Source of the DNA: Marinobacter zhejiangensis
GTDB taxonomy: Bacteria > Pseudomonadota > Gammaproteobacteria > Pseudomonadales > Oleiphilaceae
Assembly: GCF_900114775.1 (NCBI RefSeq)
Contig: NZ_FOUE01000004.1
Span: 396,906-460,905 of the forward strand
Direction of reading: 5' to 3'
DNA: 64,000 bases
Position 1 is the first letter of the stretch, and each line of letters opens with the position of its first letter. Position numbers and translations under genes: made by a program. Positions 8,210 to 16,803 of the stretch are shown here, in pieces. Under the pieces are notes generated by a model. The model was not told the DNA's origin. It made no database searches and saw nothing but the letters and a program-made list of their open reading frames with translations.

Positions 8210-8538
8210 CGTTCGTTACCTGTCTCTTGGGAGCAAAACATTAAATACAGTTGGGCCAGCATGGCCCGAACGTTATCGGACGCGATCCGGTAGTAGACGT
8301 TCTTTCCCTGCTTCCGGGGCTCGATCAAGCCTTCACGCCGAAGCACGCCAAGTTGCTGTGACAACGACGGCTGACGAATCCCGGTCAGCGCCTCCAAATC
8401 ACCCACACAGGCTTCACCTTCCGTAAGATGGCAAAGCAGCATCAGCCGGTCCCTGTTGGCCAGTGATCGCAGGAACTGACTGGCATTCTCGGCCGACTGT
8501 TGCATTTGCTTGAGATCAATTGCAGCTTCCACTTCCAT
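8206..8538 (-). CDS. ArsR/SmtB regulator, BigR/SqrR type (probable persulfide sensor)
   Basis: A winged-helix protein of 110 residues; the recognition helix region is IRQPSLSQQLGVLRREGLI followed by the wing NVYYRI. The ATG at 8538 is preceded by GAGGTG, so the longer upstream frame was discarded. Cysteines fall at residues 36, 44 and 102. The 66-residue interval from C36 to C102 equals that of the C41/C107 (SqrR) and C42/C108 (BigR) pair, which forms a polysulfide bridge on sensing persulfide. The metal-binding ELCVCDL motif of arsenic or zinc sensors is absent. It heads the operon with the YeeE genes and is likely autoregulated. The cysteine match is by position counting, not alignment. Confidence 0.85.
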   Translation of the reverse strand: MEVEAAIDLKQMQQSAENASQFLRSLANRDRLMLLCHLTEGEACVGDLEALTGIRQPSLSQQLGVLRREGLIEPRKQGKNVYYRIASDNVRAMLAQLYLMFCSQETGNER

Positions 8539-8554
8539 AGAACACCTCACTTCA

Positions 8555-8590
8555 CAAAAACATAATATATAAAAATGTATACCGTAAAGA
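8555..8590 (-). promoter_or_regulatory. A/T-rich promoter and probable operator of the arsR operon
   Basis: About 35 bp of almost pure A/T (CATAATATATAAAAATGTAT at 8561-8580) sits just upstream of the regulator's binding site for ribosomes. BigR-like repressors bind A/T-rich dyads over the -10 box. A TATTAT-like -10 is readable on the minus strand. No perfect dyad is present, so the exact operator is not defined. Confidence 0.4.
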
Positions 8591-8597
8591 CAAGACC

Positions 8598-8624
8598 AAA
8601 AAAGCCCGGCTTTGGGGGCCGGGC
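8598..8624 (-). terminator. Orphan minus-strand terminator upstream of arsR
   Basis: A 7 bp perfect G/C stem (GCCCGGC/GCCGGGC, loop seven bases) is followed on the minus strand by six T residues. It lies upstream of arsR and has no annotated minus-strand gene to its right. It would end a short leftward transcript starting around 8700 (see findings) or shield arsR. It lacks a T tract in the plus direction. Confidence 0.6.
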
Positions 8625-8873
8625 AGAGGCGTGCGAGTAGTATCCATGAAAGACTTCCAGACAACCGGCATCAGCAGGGACACCGGTATAGAGTAGTATT
8701 GACCATATATTGAACAGATCAAGGCGGGATCAGCCCACTTTCATCACATTTCGTCATATCGGGAGAGGGCTTATGCCGGGCTGAAACCACTGAATTTGAC
8801 CGGCCGCTGTAATACAATAGAGCGATTGCCAATTTCTTCCGCATTAAGCGGAGCTTCCAGAGGTTCCAACGAG

Positions 8874-9284
8874 ATGTCTGACCAGAACGAGAACAAGCCA
8901 GAGAGCGATGCCCAGCTTGCAGGTAAAATCAAAGATTCCGCTAGGCAGATCTGGCTTGCCGGCCTGGGGGCGTACAACAAGGCAGAGGAAGACGCGGGGC
9001 GCTTCTTCGAACGCCTGGTTCAGGAAGGCGAGCAACTTGAAAGCAAAACCCGCGACGTGGTCGAAAAACACGTAAAGCAGGTAGAAGATCGCGTTGACGA
9101 CGTACGGGAGAAGGCAACCGGCACTTGGGACAAGCTCGAGCACCTGTTTGACCAGCGTGTTTCCAATGCCCTCCGCCGCTTGGGAATACATCGAAGGGAA
9201 GAGATTGAGGCGCTCGAGCACCGAATTGCTGCCCTCGAAGCCGAGCTCAGCAATCTGCGCGACAACAGCGCTGAAGAAGAATAA
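8874..9284 (+). CDS. Phasin family protein (PhaI/PhaF type)
   Basis: A 136-residue, charged, helical protein. The phasin core is KIKDSARQIWLAGLGAYNKAEEDAGRFFERLV, seen here between residues 19 and 50, followed by long amphipathic helices and a C-terminal coiled coil (EEIEALEHRIAALEAELSNL). Phasins coat polyhydroxyalkanoate granules and bind lipids. The ATG at 8874 was preferred to an upstream start because AGAGG precedes it and homologs begin near this point. It converges on a PhaD-like regulator gene. No PHA synthase gene lies in the window. Confidence 0.85.
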   Translation: MSDQNENKPESDAQLAGKIKDSARQIWLAGLGAYNKAEEDAGRFFERLVQEGEQLESKTRDVVEKHVKQVEDRVDDVREKATGTWDKLEHLFDQRVSNALRRLGIHRREEIEALEHRIAALEAELSNLRDNSAEEE

Positions 9285-9299
9285 AGCGCCAGACAGCTG

Positions 9300-9932
9300 T
9301 CAGAGGTAATCCTGACTTAGCAGCACCACTTCTTCCCGCTCCTCTGCCGCCAGGTAGGGGAGCAGAAGATGCAACATTTGGTAAACCCCGCGCCCGGGAT
9401 CAGTTGCATCCCTGTCATTGAGCTTTGCAAGACTGTCAAAGCTGCTCCAATAGCATGTGGTCAGCGTCAGCTGCTCACACAGGGCATTGAGCTCATTGGG
9501 TGCAAATCGGGCAATACCCTGAGTATCCAGACTCCCACAGATAACCCTGAAAGCCTGGCGTTTGCGGTTGAGTATTTTCCGGAACCGGGACTGAATGCTG
9601 TCGTACCGGGAAAGTACATTCACCAGATCCTGATAAAGGAAGCGGTAGCGACTGACTGTTTCGAACAGGATGTGGAGAAAAAACGAGATTTGCTCAAGGG
9701 AAATAGGCACATGCTCCGGTACCGCCAGCAGCTCACCAATTTCCGCCTCATAACGATCAAACAGAACAGTGACGATGTCACCCTTACTCTTGAAGTGGTA
9801 GTACAGGTTGCCCGGGCTGATATCCAGTTCGTCAGAAATCAGCAACGTGGTGACGTTAGGCTCACCAATCCCGTTGAACAGCGCGAGACTGGTGGTCAGA
9901 ATCCTTTCTTTTGTCTTGATCTTCTTCGTCAT
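9300..9932 (-). CDS. phaD: TetR family regulator, PhaD-like
   Basis: A 210-residue TetR protein with an N-terminal helix-turn-helix (TKERILTTSLALFNGIGEPN, LLISDELDISPGNLYYHFKS). The sequence around GEPNVTTL and ISPGNLYYHF closely resembles Pseudomonas PhaD, which activates phasin and PHA genes in response to a CoA metabolite. It is convergent with the phasin gene, with 15 bp between stops, supporting that role. The ligand domain is divergent, so the effector is unknown. Confidence 0.75.
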   Translation of the reverse strand: MTKKIKTKERILTTSLALFNGIGEPNVTTLLISDELDISPGNLYYHFKSKGDIVTVLFDRYEAEIGELLAVPEHVPISLEQISFFLHILFETVSRYRFLYQDLVNVLSRYDSIQSRFRKILNRKRQAFRVICGSLDTQGIARFAPNELNALCEQLTLTTCYWSSFDSLAKLNDRDATDPGRGVYQMLHLLLPYLAAEEREEVVLLSQDYL

Positions 9933-9958
9933 GGAGATCCTGAGGGTGATGCAGTCTG

Positions 9959-10771
9959 TCAGTCGTCAAACCGAGCCCAAATCGGACAATGATCTGATGG
10001 GCGCTCCATCGCACGTATATCGTAGGAAACGCCAGACTCCGTAGCCCGTTCAAGCAGGTTATCGCTTGCCATAATCAGATCAATGCGCAGGCCCCGTTTC
10101 GGCTCACGCTCAAACCCTTTGCTGCGGTAATCAAACCAGCTGAAGGTATCGCATTCATTGGGGTGCAGGTGGCGGAATACGTCGGTAAACCCTCGGGACT
10201 CAACCTGGGCCAACCACTCCCGCTCTTCTGGCAGAAAGCTGGTTTTTCCCTCACGCAACCAGCGCTTGGCATTTGCCTCACCAATACCGATGTCCTTCTC
10301 GGTGGGCGAAATGTCCATATCGCCCATCACTACGACATCCTTTCCGTCTGACTTCAAGGAGTCGAGGTATTTCATCAGGTCAGCGTAGAACTTTTGCTTG
10401 GCAGGAAACTTGACCGGATGACTGCGATTTTCCCCCTGCGGGAAATAGCCGTTGATCACGCAAAGTTTACGCCCGTCACGATCAAATTCTGCGGCAATGA
10501 AGCGGCGTTGCGCGTCAGCATCGTCCCACGGATAACCCTTCTGGACAGACAGCGGTGCTTCACGCGAGAGCAGGGCAACGCCGTAATGGGTCTTCTGGCC
10601 GTGGAAATGCACATGGTATCCCATCGCCTCGATCTCTGCCGCGGGGAAGTCCGGGTCTGTGACTTTGGTTTCCTGGAGCCCAATGAAGTCTGGTTGGTAA
10701 GCATCGATCACAGCCTGAAGCTGATGCAGGCGAGTGCGGATACTGTTGACATTGAACGAGACGAACATCAT
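9959..10771 (-). CDS. xthA: Exodeoxyribonuclease III
   Basis: An endonuclease/exonuclease/phosphatase-fold DNA repair enzyme that cleaves abasic sites and degrades 3' ends. Conserved blocks: FVSFNVNSIRTRLHQL, PDFIGLQETKV with the metal-binding glutamate, INGYFPQG, VVMGDMDISP, and the terminal SDHCPIWARF catalytic Asp-His pair. The ATG at 10771 was chosen over a TTG two codons upstream. Length (about 270) is standard. It is monocistronic in appearance. Confidence 0.94.
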   Translation of the reverse strand: MMFVSFNVNSIRTRLHQLQAVIDAYQPDFIGLQETKVTDPDFPAAEIEAMGYHVHFHGQKTHYGVALLSREAPLSVQKGYPWDDADAQRRFIAAEFDRDGRKLCVINGYFPQGENRSHPVKFPAKQKFYADLMKYLDSLKSDGKDVVVMGDMDISPTEKDIGIGEANAKRWLREGKTSFLPEEREWLAQVESRGFTDVFRHLHPNECDTFSWFDYRSKGFEREPKRGLRIDLIMASDNLLERATESGVSYDIRAMERPSDHCPIWARFDD

Positions 10772-10953
10772 GGGCAATTACTCTGCTGACGTTGGGACTA
10801 ATGGTTTTATGCTTAAGGAAGCAGGGCTTGGAAAACCGGCAAAGTCTACCACAGTTCCCATGGAGCCAAATTGCCTGAACGCCACACTGCCTGACGACAA
10901 CACAGCCTAAATCCCTGGCCCAACAACTTGGCAAATGGCGCCGTCACAACGAA

Positions 10954-12435
10954 TCAGCCCCGAAGGATGGCTGGGCGATGATAAAAATGGGTAATCGTGC
11001 CATCACTGAATTTGCTGAAAAACTCACTGACCTCCGTGATTTTCTTTAACGACCTCAACCCGGTCACCGGATCACGAACCAGGACCTTGATACCGTTAAA
11101 GTTTTCCTGAATATTTGAAAACCTGGCCCGCATCGAGCAGGTGACAACATCGCCTCGATTGAGCGCCAGAGCCTCAGCAAGGTAGTCACAGTGCGCCTCT
11201 ATTTGCCCCTCGCTCAAATTGTCGCGGGTATCCAGGTGGTCCAACTTAACGCGGTCAACAATACATTTTGAGTAGCTATGAGGGTGGGCACGTGCGTGCT
11301 TCCTGAAAGCCTCCCAGAAAAAGCTGTCAGTCAGGTCGGCAAAGTCGGCCATGTTGGTAAGGCAGGCGTCAACCCGGTCAAAGTTATCGGGATCATCAAG
11401 TACCTCGTTAATGGCTTCCCGCAGGAGCCAGTCAAAGCCAAGAGCCGTCTTGTGGGCATAGACCTTGCGGTACATCTGGTGGCGGCTGTAAACAAAGTCT
11501 TCCAACGCACCGAGGCCTTTGTGGGTAATCGCCAGCCCCAGCCAAGGCGAATCAACATCCCAGCCGAATCGCAGGTTGCTCAGCAAATGGTCCAGATTGA
11601 AGCCGCCAATCGTGACCGATGAATGAAATCCGTCCCTCAACATATAGTCGGCCCGGTCGGCATCTATCTCCCCGGATACGATCGAGCTGAGCAGATCCAT
11701 CACCATGGCCGGAACGTCTTTCTGGTCCAACACGCCGTTTGCCGCGTCAGGTCCGGCAATGAACGACCAGAAGGTAAGCGCGTGCTGCTTGAATGCCGGG
11801 CTCGGCTCAACGGTGGTAGTTTCCATGATGCCCAGCACATCCTCCATCGCAAGACCCGACTCATCGAGAGCGATGGCAGACAAGACCTCGTGCGCAACCC
11901 TTACCGAATAGTGCTCGTGTTCCAGCTCATCAGGCGGGGCAGCATAGTACCGGGTGTAATTCTGACCGGACCAGAGCGAGTGAAATCGTTCGGGGTGCGC
12001 CATCAACTCATGAATGCGGCGTGCCTTGGTGAATTGATGAGAGAAGCTGGAATGACCGCTGTCGTGCAGCAGACACCCCAGACGAATGACCTTGGTAAGG
12101 TAGTCAATGGCATCAAGCTGGTTGAGCGAAAGATCTGTGTGATCGCTCAGCTGTCGCTCTCTGAGGTAGGCATCGATCATAGCCCGGAACATCCGCCCGC
12201 CAACATGCATAACACCGACGCTGTGAAGGAAGCGGGAATGCGTGGCCCCGGGGAATACCAGGCTCAGGATGTCGTTTTGACAAATATTCCGCAGTCGCTG
12301 GAAAAGAGGATGATCGATGACCTGGATTTCATGACGGTAAAGGGGGATGCCACCATGCACCGGGTCCATAACCAGCTTGTCAAACGCACCCAAGAGATCG
12401 TTAACTGCGCTACGTATCACGAATTTTAATCCCAA
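10954..12435 (-). CDS. HD domain phosphohydrolase (SAMHD1/COG1078-like)
   Basis: A 493-residue metal-dependent hydrolase. The N-terminal part MDPVHGGIPL, HPLFQRLRNICQND and the HD signature LLHDSGHSSFSHQF, with the second Asp in SGEIDADRADYMLRDG, place it in the dNTPase/SAMHD1-like superfamily. The substrate is unproven; relatives hydrolyse dNTPs or nucleotides. The start is uncertain: a TTG at 12435 gives the longest frame, while homologs often begin close to MDPVHGG (ATG near 12369). Confidence 0.8.
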   Translation of the reverse strand: MGLKFVIRSAVNDLLGAFDKLVMDPVHGGIPLYRHEIQVIDHPLFQRLRNICQNDILSLVFPGATHSRFLHSVGVMHVGGRMFRAMIDAYLRERQLSDHTDLSLNQLDAIDYLTKVIRLGCLLHDSGHSSFSHQFTKARRIHELMAHPERFHSLWSGQNYTRYYAAPPDELEHEHYSVRVAHEVLSAIALDESGLAMEDVLGIMETTTVEPSPAFKQHALTFWSFIAGPDAANGVLDQKDVPAMVMDLLSSIVSGEIDADRADYMLRDGFHSSVTIGGFNLDHLLSNLRFGWDVDSPWLGLAITHKGLGALEDFVYSRHQMYRKVYAHKTALGFDWLLREAINEVLDDPDNFDRVDACLTNMADFADLTDSFFWEAFRKHARAHPHSYSKCIVDRVKLDHLDTRDNLSEGQIEAHCDYLAEALALNRGDVVTCSMRARFSNIQENFNGIKVLVRDPVTGLRSLKKITEVSEFFSKFSDGTITHFYHRPAILRG

Positions 12436-12542
12436 AACCTGAATTATTGTCTTGTTATATCACAGGGGCGTGCCAGAATAGGCAAAAGAGCACTCTCGAA
12501 AGCCGTTTTGTCCTTTCACATAGGTAGTTTAGGACGATAACC

Positions 12543-13775
12543 ATGAACTCGCGCACCGAGCGCATACTTATTATCGACCCGGACAACGACGCCCGGCTCG
12601 AACTTGATCGTTACCTGGAGTCCAAGGGTTTTTACGTTTGCGGCTATCCGGATATCCAAGCTGCAAAGTCACTCTTTGACGATCAACCGCCAGACGCCAT
12701 TTTTGCCGACCTCCCTCCTGAGGAAATTCAGCAGCTCAGCGAAAAGCTGGACGGCAGCGACTCATTCATTCCGCTAATCGCCTATGCCCGCGCAAAAGAT
12801 GCCTGCGAGGTTGTCTCAGCCTTGCGCGCAGGCGCTGAGGACTTCGTTCTCAAGCCCCTGTCAGAAAAGAGCAAGGTTGACGATGTTCTTGGAAAACTCT
12901 TCGACCGCGTTCGGGTCAACCGGTTGAACCAGCTTTACCGCCAAGAACTGGAAGAAGCCAACAGCGACCTCAGAGCCGGTATTTCAGAGTTGCGCGCAGA
13001 CCAACGGGCAGGACGAAAGGTCCAGCTCAAGATGCTGCCGGACCGGGACCGTCAACTTGGCGGACTCACTATCGACCACCTGATTAAACCGTCTCTCTAT
13101 TTAAGTGGCGATTTTCTGGATTATTTCCGGCTCTCCAATGATCAGACTCTGGTTTACATTGCAGATGTCTCCGGCCACGGCGCCAGTTCAGCATTCGTTA
13201 CCGTTCTTCTTAAAAACCTGACCAACCGACTGAAACGCAACCTCCGACGAGGGTCCAGCGACGACATTCGTTTCCCTGATCGCTTTCTCCAGCGAATCAA
13301 TACCGAATTGCTGGATACAGGCCTCGGAAAACATGTCACAGTGTTCGTGGGGATCATTAATGAGCGCACCCATACACTGAAGTATGCCGTTGGGGCACAT
13401 TTCCCTATGCCAATCCTATCCGTTGAGGGGGAGGCGCCCATGTTTCTTGAAGGGAACGGACTGCCCGTTGGGTTGTTTAAAGACCCGGAGTGGGAGGTCT
13501 ATGAAATCAGGCTTAATGGGCCATTCCAGCTTTTTCTGTTCTCCGACGGAATACTGGAAGTCATAAAAGCCAAATCCCTGACAAAAAAGGAAGAGAGATT
13601 ACTTGAAGTCGTGTCGGGAGGTAGTCACACTATCGCCTCTTTAAGCGATGCCCTGAATCTCGATGAGATCACAGAGCTACCTGACGATATTGCTATTGTA
13701 TCGGTAACCGATACGCTAAATTCGACCGGCCAGCCAGGAACTGACAACCCCGCTGACGGTCCAGAGTCAAAATAG
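12543..13775 (+). CDS. Response regulator with PP2C (SpoIIE) phosphatase domain, HsbR-like
   Basis: A 410-residue protein: receiver domain (residues 1-120) with phosphoacceptor Asp56 and Lys104, a coiled-coil linker (about 120-165) and a PP2C/SpoIIE phosphatase domain (170-390) with GDFLDYF and YIADVSGHGASSAF. The usual Thr of the receiver is replaced (LIAYAR). In Pseudomonas HsbR has this architecture and dephosphorylates the anti-sigma antagonist HsbA to control motility and biofilm formation. The STAS gene 11 bp downstream is the natural partner. The kinase that phosphorylates the receiver is not in the window. Confidence 0.85.
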   Translation: MNSRTERILIIDPDNDARLELDRYLESKGFYVCGYPDIQAAKSLFDDQPPDAIFADLPPEEIQQLSEKLDGSDSFIPLIAYARAKDACEVVSALRAGAEDFVLKPLSEKSKVDDVLGKLFDRVRVNRLNQLYRQELEEANSDLRAGISELRADQRAGRKVQLKMLPDRDRQLGGLTIDHLIKPSLYLSGDFLDYFRLSNDQTLVYIADVSGHGASSAFVTVLLKNLTNRLKRNLRRGSSDDIRFPDRFLQRINTELLDTGLGKHVTVFVGIINERTHTLKYAVGAHFPMPILSVEGEAPMFLEGNGLPVGLFKDPEWEVYEIRLNGPFQLFLFSDGILEVIKAKSLTKKEERLLEVVSGGSHTIASLSDALNLDEITELPDDIAIVSVTDTLNSTGQPGTDNPADGPESK

Positions 13776-13786
13776 TGGCAGTGTAG

Positions 13787-14281
13787 ATGATGGCTGGCTA
13801 CAAGATCCTTCAGGCTGAAAAGCAGGGCATTTATGTCCTTAAGTTTATCGGCGAAATCCGGCTGAACCTCTGCTCAACGCTGGACAACCTGGTTGAGTCC
13901 ATCACCCAGGATCCACAGTTCAAGACGGTTGTTATCGATCTGACTGAAACCGAGGTGATCGACAGTACAACCCTCGGTTTGCTGGCAAAGATCGCCATGG
14001 CGGCTCAGCAGCAAAGTCATTTCCTGCCCACCCTGATTTCGACCAACCCCGATATTACCCGCATAATCACCTCCATGGGCTTCGACAAGATTTTTATCAT
14101 TGTCCGCGAGCCAGCCTCCCGCATAGAAGAACTCGAAGAAATTCCGGTCCTGCGCGCCAGCGAACACCAGGTGCGAGACAAGGTACTGGACGCCCATCGC
14201 GTCTTGATGGGGCTCAACAACAAGAACCGGGAAGAGTTCAAGAATCTTGTTCGTGCCCTGGAGTGCGAAGAGCACGGTTAA
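13787..14281 (+). CDS. STAS domain anti-anti-sigma factor, HsbA-like
   Basis: A 164-residue protein with an N-terminal STAS domain. The phosphorylatable serine lies in TETEVIDSTTLGLLAKIA, the motif shared with SpoIIAA and HsbA. The C-terminal 50 residues (EHQVRDKVLDAHRVLMGLNN) form an extension like that of HsbA. It is 11 bp after the phosphatase gene, so the two probably make a partner switch on an anti-sigma factor such as FlgM. Two ATGs stand next to each other at the start. Confidence 0.85.
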   Translation: MMAGYKILQAEKQGIYVLKFIGEIRLNLCSTLDNLVESITQDPQFKTVVIDLTETEVIDSTTLGLLAKIAMAAQQQSHFLPTLISTNPDITRIITSMGFDKIFIIVREPASRIEELEEIPVLRASEHQVRDKVLDAHRVLMGLNNKNREEFKNLVRALECEEHG

Positions 14282-14285
14282 CTGA

Positions 14286-14308
14286 TTCGGGCTTATTGTT
14301 TGCCCGAA
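14286..14308 (+). terminator. Weak hairpin after the HsbA-like gene
   Basis: A perfect 7 bp stem TTCGGGC/GCCCGAA with a nine-base loop lies 5 bp past the stop codon. Only GTTTCACCTTTG follows, so any termination is weak and some readthrough to gpsA is possible. Confidence 0.35.
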
Positions 14309-14358
14309 GTTTCACCTTTGAACACATTCGTATCTATTGATACGCAGACGGACAGTGT

Positions 14359-15423
14359 ATGCCTCAAACGACGAACCCAACCAGCAATACAGAAAACAAG
14401 AAGGAACAGGTCGCGGTACTGGGCGGCGGAAGCTTTGGTACCGCCATCACCAAGGTGCTGGCCGAGAAAGGGCACACCGTACACTTTTGGATGAGAAGCG
14501 CCGAACAGGTTCAGGAGTTGGCGGAAAAGGGCACCAACAGCCGTTACATGCCCGGCGTCCAACTGACTGGAGACATCCGCCCATCCACCGACTTTTCTGC
14601 CGTTGTTAAGAATGCAGATGCGGTGTTTGTCGCCATCCCCAGTAAAGCCTTCAGAAACGTGATTCGCGAACATGCCAGCGACTTTCACGATGGCCAAATC
14701 GTTATCAGCCTGACCAAAGGGATCGAGCGCGACGGCTTCAAGCTCATGAGCGAAATCCTCCAGGAAGAGATCCCGCGCACCCGGATTGGCGTGTTAAGCG
14801 GCCCGAACCTGGCGGGTGAAATCGTCCAGCGTGACCTCACTGCAACAGTGATTGCCGCCAAGGATCCCGATGTACGCAGGACCGTACAGAACCTGCTGGG
14901 CTGCGAATATTTCCGGGTTTACGCCAATGTCGACATCTATGGAGTCGAACTCGCCGGCGCCCTGAAAAACATCTACGCGATTGTCGCTGGCATGGCTTCC
15001 GCACTAGAACTGGGCGAAAACGCCAAATCCATGCTGATCACCCGCGGCCTTGCCGAGATGAGCCGGTTCGCGGTGAGCCTGGGGGCGAACCCCATGACGT
15101 TCATGGGCCTCGCCGGTGTTGGCGACTTGGTGGTGACATGCACCTCATCGAAGAGCCGAAACTTCCGAGTTGGCTATGCTGTAGGGAAGGGCGCCCAGCT
15201 GGAGGACGCTGTGGCTGAGCTCGGGCAGGTGGCAGAGGGCATCTACACGCTTCAGCTGGTAAAGGAGAAGGCGGAAGATGCCGGCATCTACATGCCTCTT
15301 GTCCGGGGGTTATATGAGATCCTGTATGGCGGCGCATCCATCAAAGCCGTTATCAACGGATTAATGATGGCGGTGCAGAACTCCGATGTTGAGTTCATTC
15401 TCCCGCGCACCCTGACTTACTGA
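14359..15423 (+). CDS. gpsA: NAD(P)-dependent glycerol-3-phosphate dehydrogenase
   Basis: Reduces dihydroxyacetone phosphate to sn-glycerol 3-phosphate for phospholipid synthesis. The Rossmann motif VAVLGGGSFGTAITKVL starts near residue 17, followed by LSGPNLAGEI, the catalytic-lysine block VELAGALKNIYAI and MGLAGVGDLVVTCTS. The 354 residues include a short extra N-terminal tail of about 15 polar residues. The stop lies just before the small sixA gene, so co-transcription is likely. Confidence 0.96.
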   Translation: MPQTTNPTSNTENKKEQVAVLGGGSFGTAITKVLAEKGHTVHFWMRSAEQVQELAEKGTNSRYMPGVQLTGDIRPSTDFSAVVKNADAVFVAIPSKAFRNVIREHASDFHDGQIVISLTKGIERDGFKLMSEILQEEIPRTRIGVLSGPNLAGEIVQRDLTATVIAAKDPDVRRTVQNLLGCEYFRVYANVDIYGVELAGALKNIYAIVAGMASALELGENAKSMLITRGLAEMSRFAVSLGANPMTFMGLAGVGDLVVTCTSSKSRNFRVGYAVGKGAQLEDAVAELGQVAEGIYTLQLVKEKAEDAGIYMPLVRGLYEILYGGASIKAVINGLMMAVQNSDVEFILPRTLTY

Positions 15424-15443
15424 GTATGACAACGGGGGCCAAC

Positions 15444-15893
15444 ATGAACCTGGTTATCATGCGTCACGGCGAAGCTGGCTGGCATACGCTTGACCAAGAG
15501 CGGGCGCTGACAGAGCGCGGACGACTGGCAACTGCCGAGGTTGCCCATCGCCTTGCCGAGTCAGTTTTTCGCCCATCACTGATTTGGTGCAGCCCGCTTG
15601 TCAGAGCCCACCAGACCGCCGCCATCGTGTCCGGAATTCTTAACTGCCCGGTGCAGGAAAAGCCGTTCCTTACACCCGATGACGACCCCGGTCTTAGTCT
15701 CGACGCCCTGATTCAGGAGCCCCCTAAAAAATTGATGATTGTCTCCCACATGCCTCTGGTCGGCGCACTGTCGACCCTGCTCGTGGACGGTCATCGTCAC
15801 GGCATCCCGTTCATGACCAGCCAGGCTGTCGTGCTTGATATGCCCATCGCAGGTCCGGGATGTGCAGACCTTCGCGAACAGTTTTTACCGTGA
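15444..15893 (+). CDS. sixA: Phosphohistidine phosphatase SixA
   Basis: A 149-residue histidine phosphatase with the catalytic RHG (LVIMRHGEAGW) at its very N-terminus and the second histidine in MIVSHMPLVGALS. SixA removes phosphate from histidine residues of phosphotransfer domains and, in E. coli, from the nitrogen PTS. The ATG at 15444 puts the RHG in the expected place; a frame start at 15426 adds six unrelated residues. It follows gpsA closely and precedes the radical SAM gene by 6 bp. Confidence 0.9.
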   Translation: MNLVIMRHGEAGWHTLDQERALTERGRLATAEVAHRLAESVFRPSLIWCSPLVRAHQTAAIVSGILNCPVQEKPFLTPDDDPGLSLDALIQEPPKKLMIVSHMPLVGALSTLLVDGHRHGIPFMTSQAVVLDMPIAGPGCADLREQFLP

Positions 15894-15899
15894 CAGTGA

Positions 15900-16802
15900 G
15901 TGATGAATAACTTCCCAATCCAGTATATAGAGCCGGTTTTCCGACCACCCAGCGAGGCCAAGTCGCTGATCCTGCCAGTGACCAATGGCTGCTCATGGAA
16001 CCAGTGCACCTTCTGTGAAATGTACACCCAGCCACAGAAAAAATTCCGCGCCAGGAAAGATGACGACATTCGCCAGGACATCGCCAACGCCGCAGACGCC
16101 TTTGGTGGCCAGGTGAGCCGGGTATTCCTGGCTGACGGCGATGCCATGGTCCTGCCTACCCGGCGGCTTATCTCAATCCTTGAGGAGCTCAAGCAGGCTT
16201 TTCCCGGGCTCAGGCGAGTCTCCAGTTACTGCCTTCCACGAAACCTGGCTCGTAAAACGGTGGATGAGCTGGCCGCGCTCAAAAACGCTGGCCTCGAAAT
16301 CCTCTACGTTGGCATGGAGTCGGGGGACGATGAAGTTCTGCGCCGGGTGAACAAAGGGGAGTCTTACGAGTCTACCCGCTCGGCCCTGGAAAAGATTCGC
16401 GAAGCCGGACTGACCAGCTCAGTCATGGTGCTGAACGGGCTTGGAGGGAAAGCACTCTCAGAGCAACATGCCGTGAACACAGCCCGTCTTTGCAACGAAA
16501 CCCAACCCGACTACCTTTCGACATTGGTTGTCAGCTTCCCGCAGGGCGAGGAACGCTTCAGGGAAGGCTTCGGTGGGGACTTCGAGCCCTTATCACAACA
16601 GGATCTGTTCAAAGAGATTCGCCTGCTACTAGAGCATCTTGATCTTCAGAAAACGGTATTCAGAAGCGACCATGCGTCAAACTACCTCGTGCTCAAGGGA
16701 ACATTGGGTCGTGACAAAGCCCGAATGATCGACGAAGTCGACTTTGCCATCGCCAACCCCGGAGCGGCCCCGCTGCGTCCTGAGTGGATGAGGGGGCTAT
16801 AA
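15900..16802 (+). CDS. Radical SAM protein
   Basis: A 300-residue protein with the [4Fe-4S] motif CSWNQCTFC (residues 31-39) and downstream radical SAM blocks FLADGDAMVLPT, VSSYCLPRNL and LYVGMESGDDEVLRRVNKG. It has no B12-binding domain and a short C-terminal part. Family members in this class lack an assigned reaction, so the substrate is unknown. It is 1 bp from the DUF1285 gene and close to sixA, suggesting one operon. Confidence 0.9.
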   Translation: MMNNFPIQYIEPVFRPPSEAKSLILPVTNGCSWNQCTFCEMYTQPQKKFRARKDDDIRQDIANAADAFGGQVSRVFLADGDAMVLPTRRLISILEELKQAFPGLRRVSSYCLPRNLARKTVDELAALKNAGLEILYVGMESGDDEVLRRVNKGESYESTRSALEKIREAGLTSSVMVLNGLGGKALSEQHAVNTARLCNETQPDYLSTLVVSFPQGEERFREGFGGDFEPLSQQDLFKEIRLLLEHLDLQKTVFRSDHASNYLVLKGTLGRDKARMIDEVDFAIANPGAAPLRPEWMRGL

Positions 16803-16803
16803 C

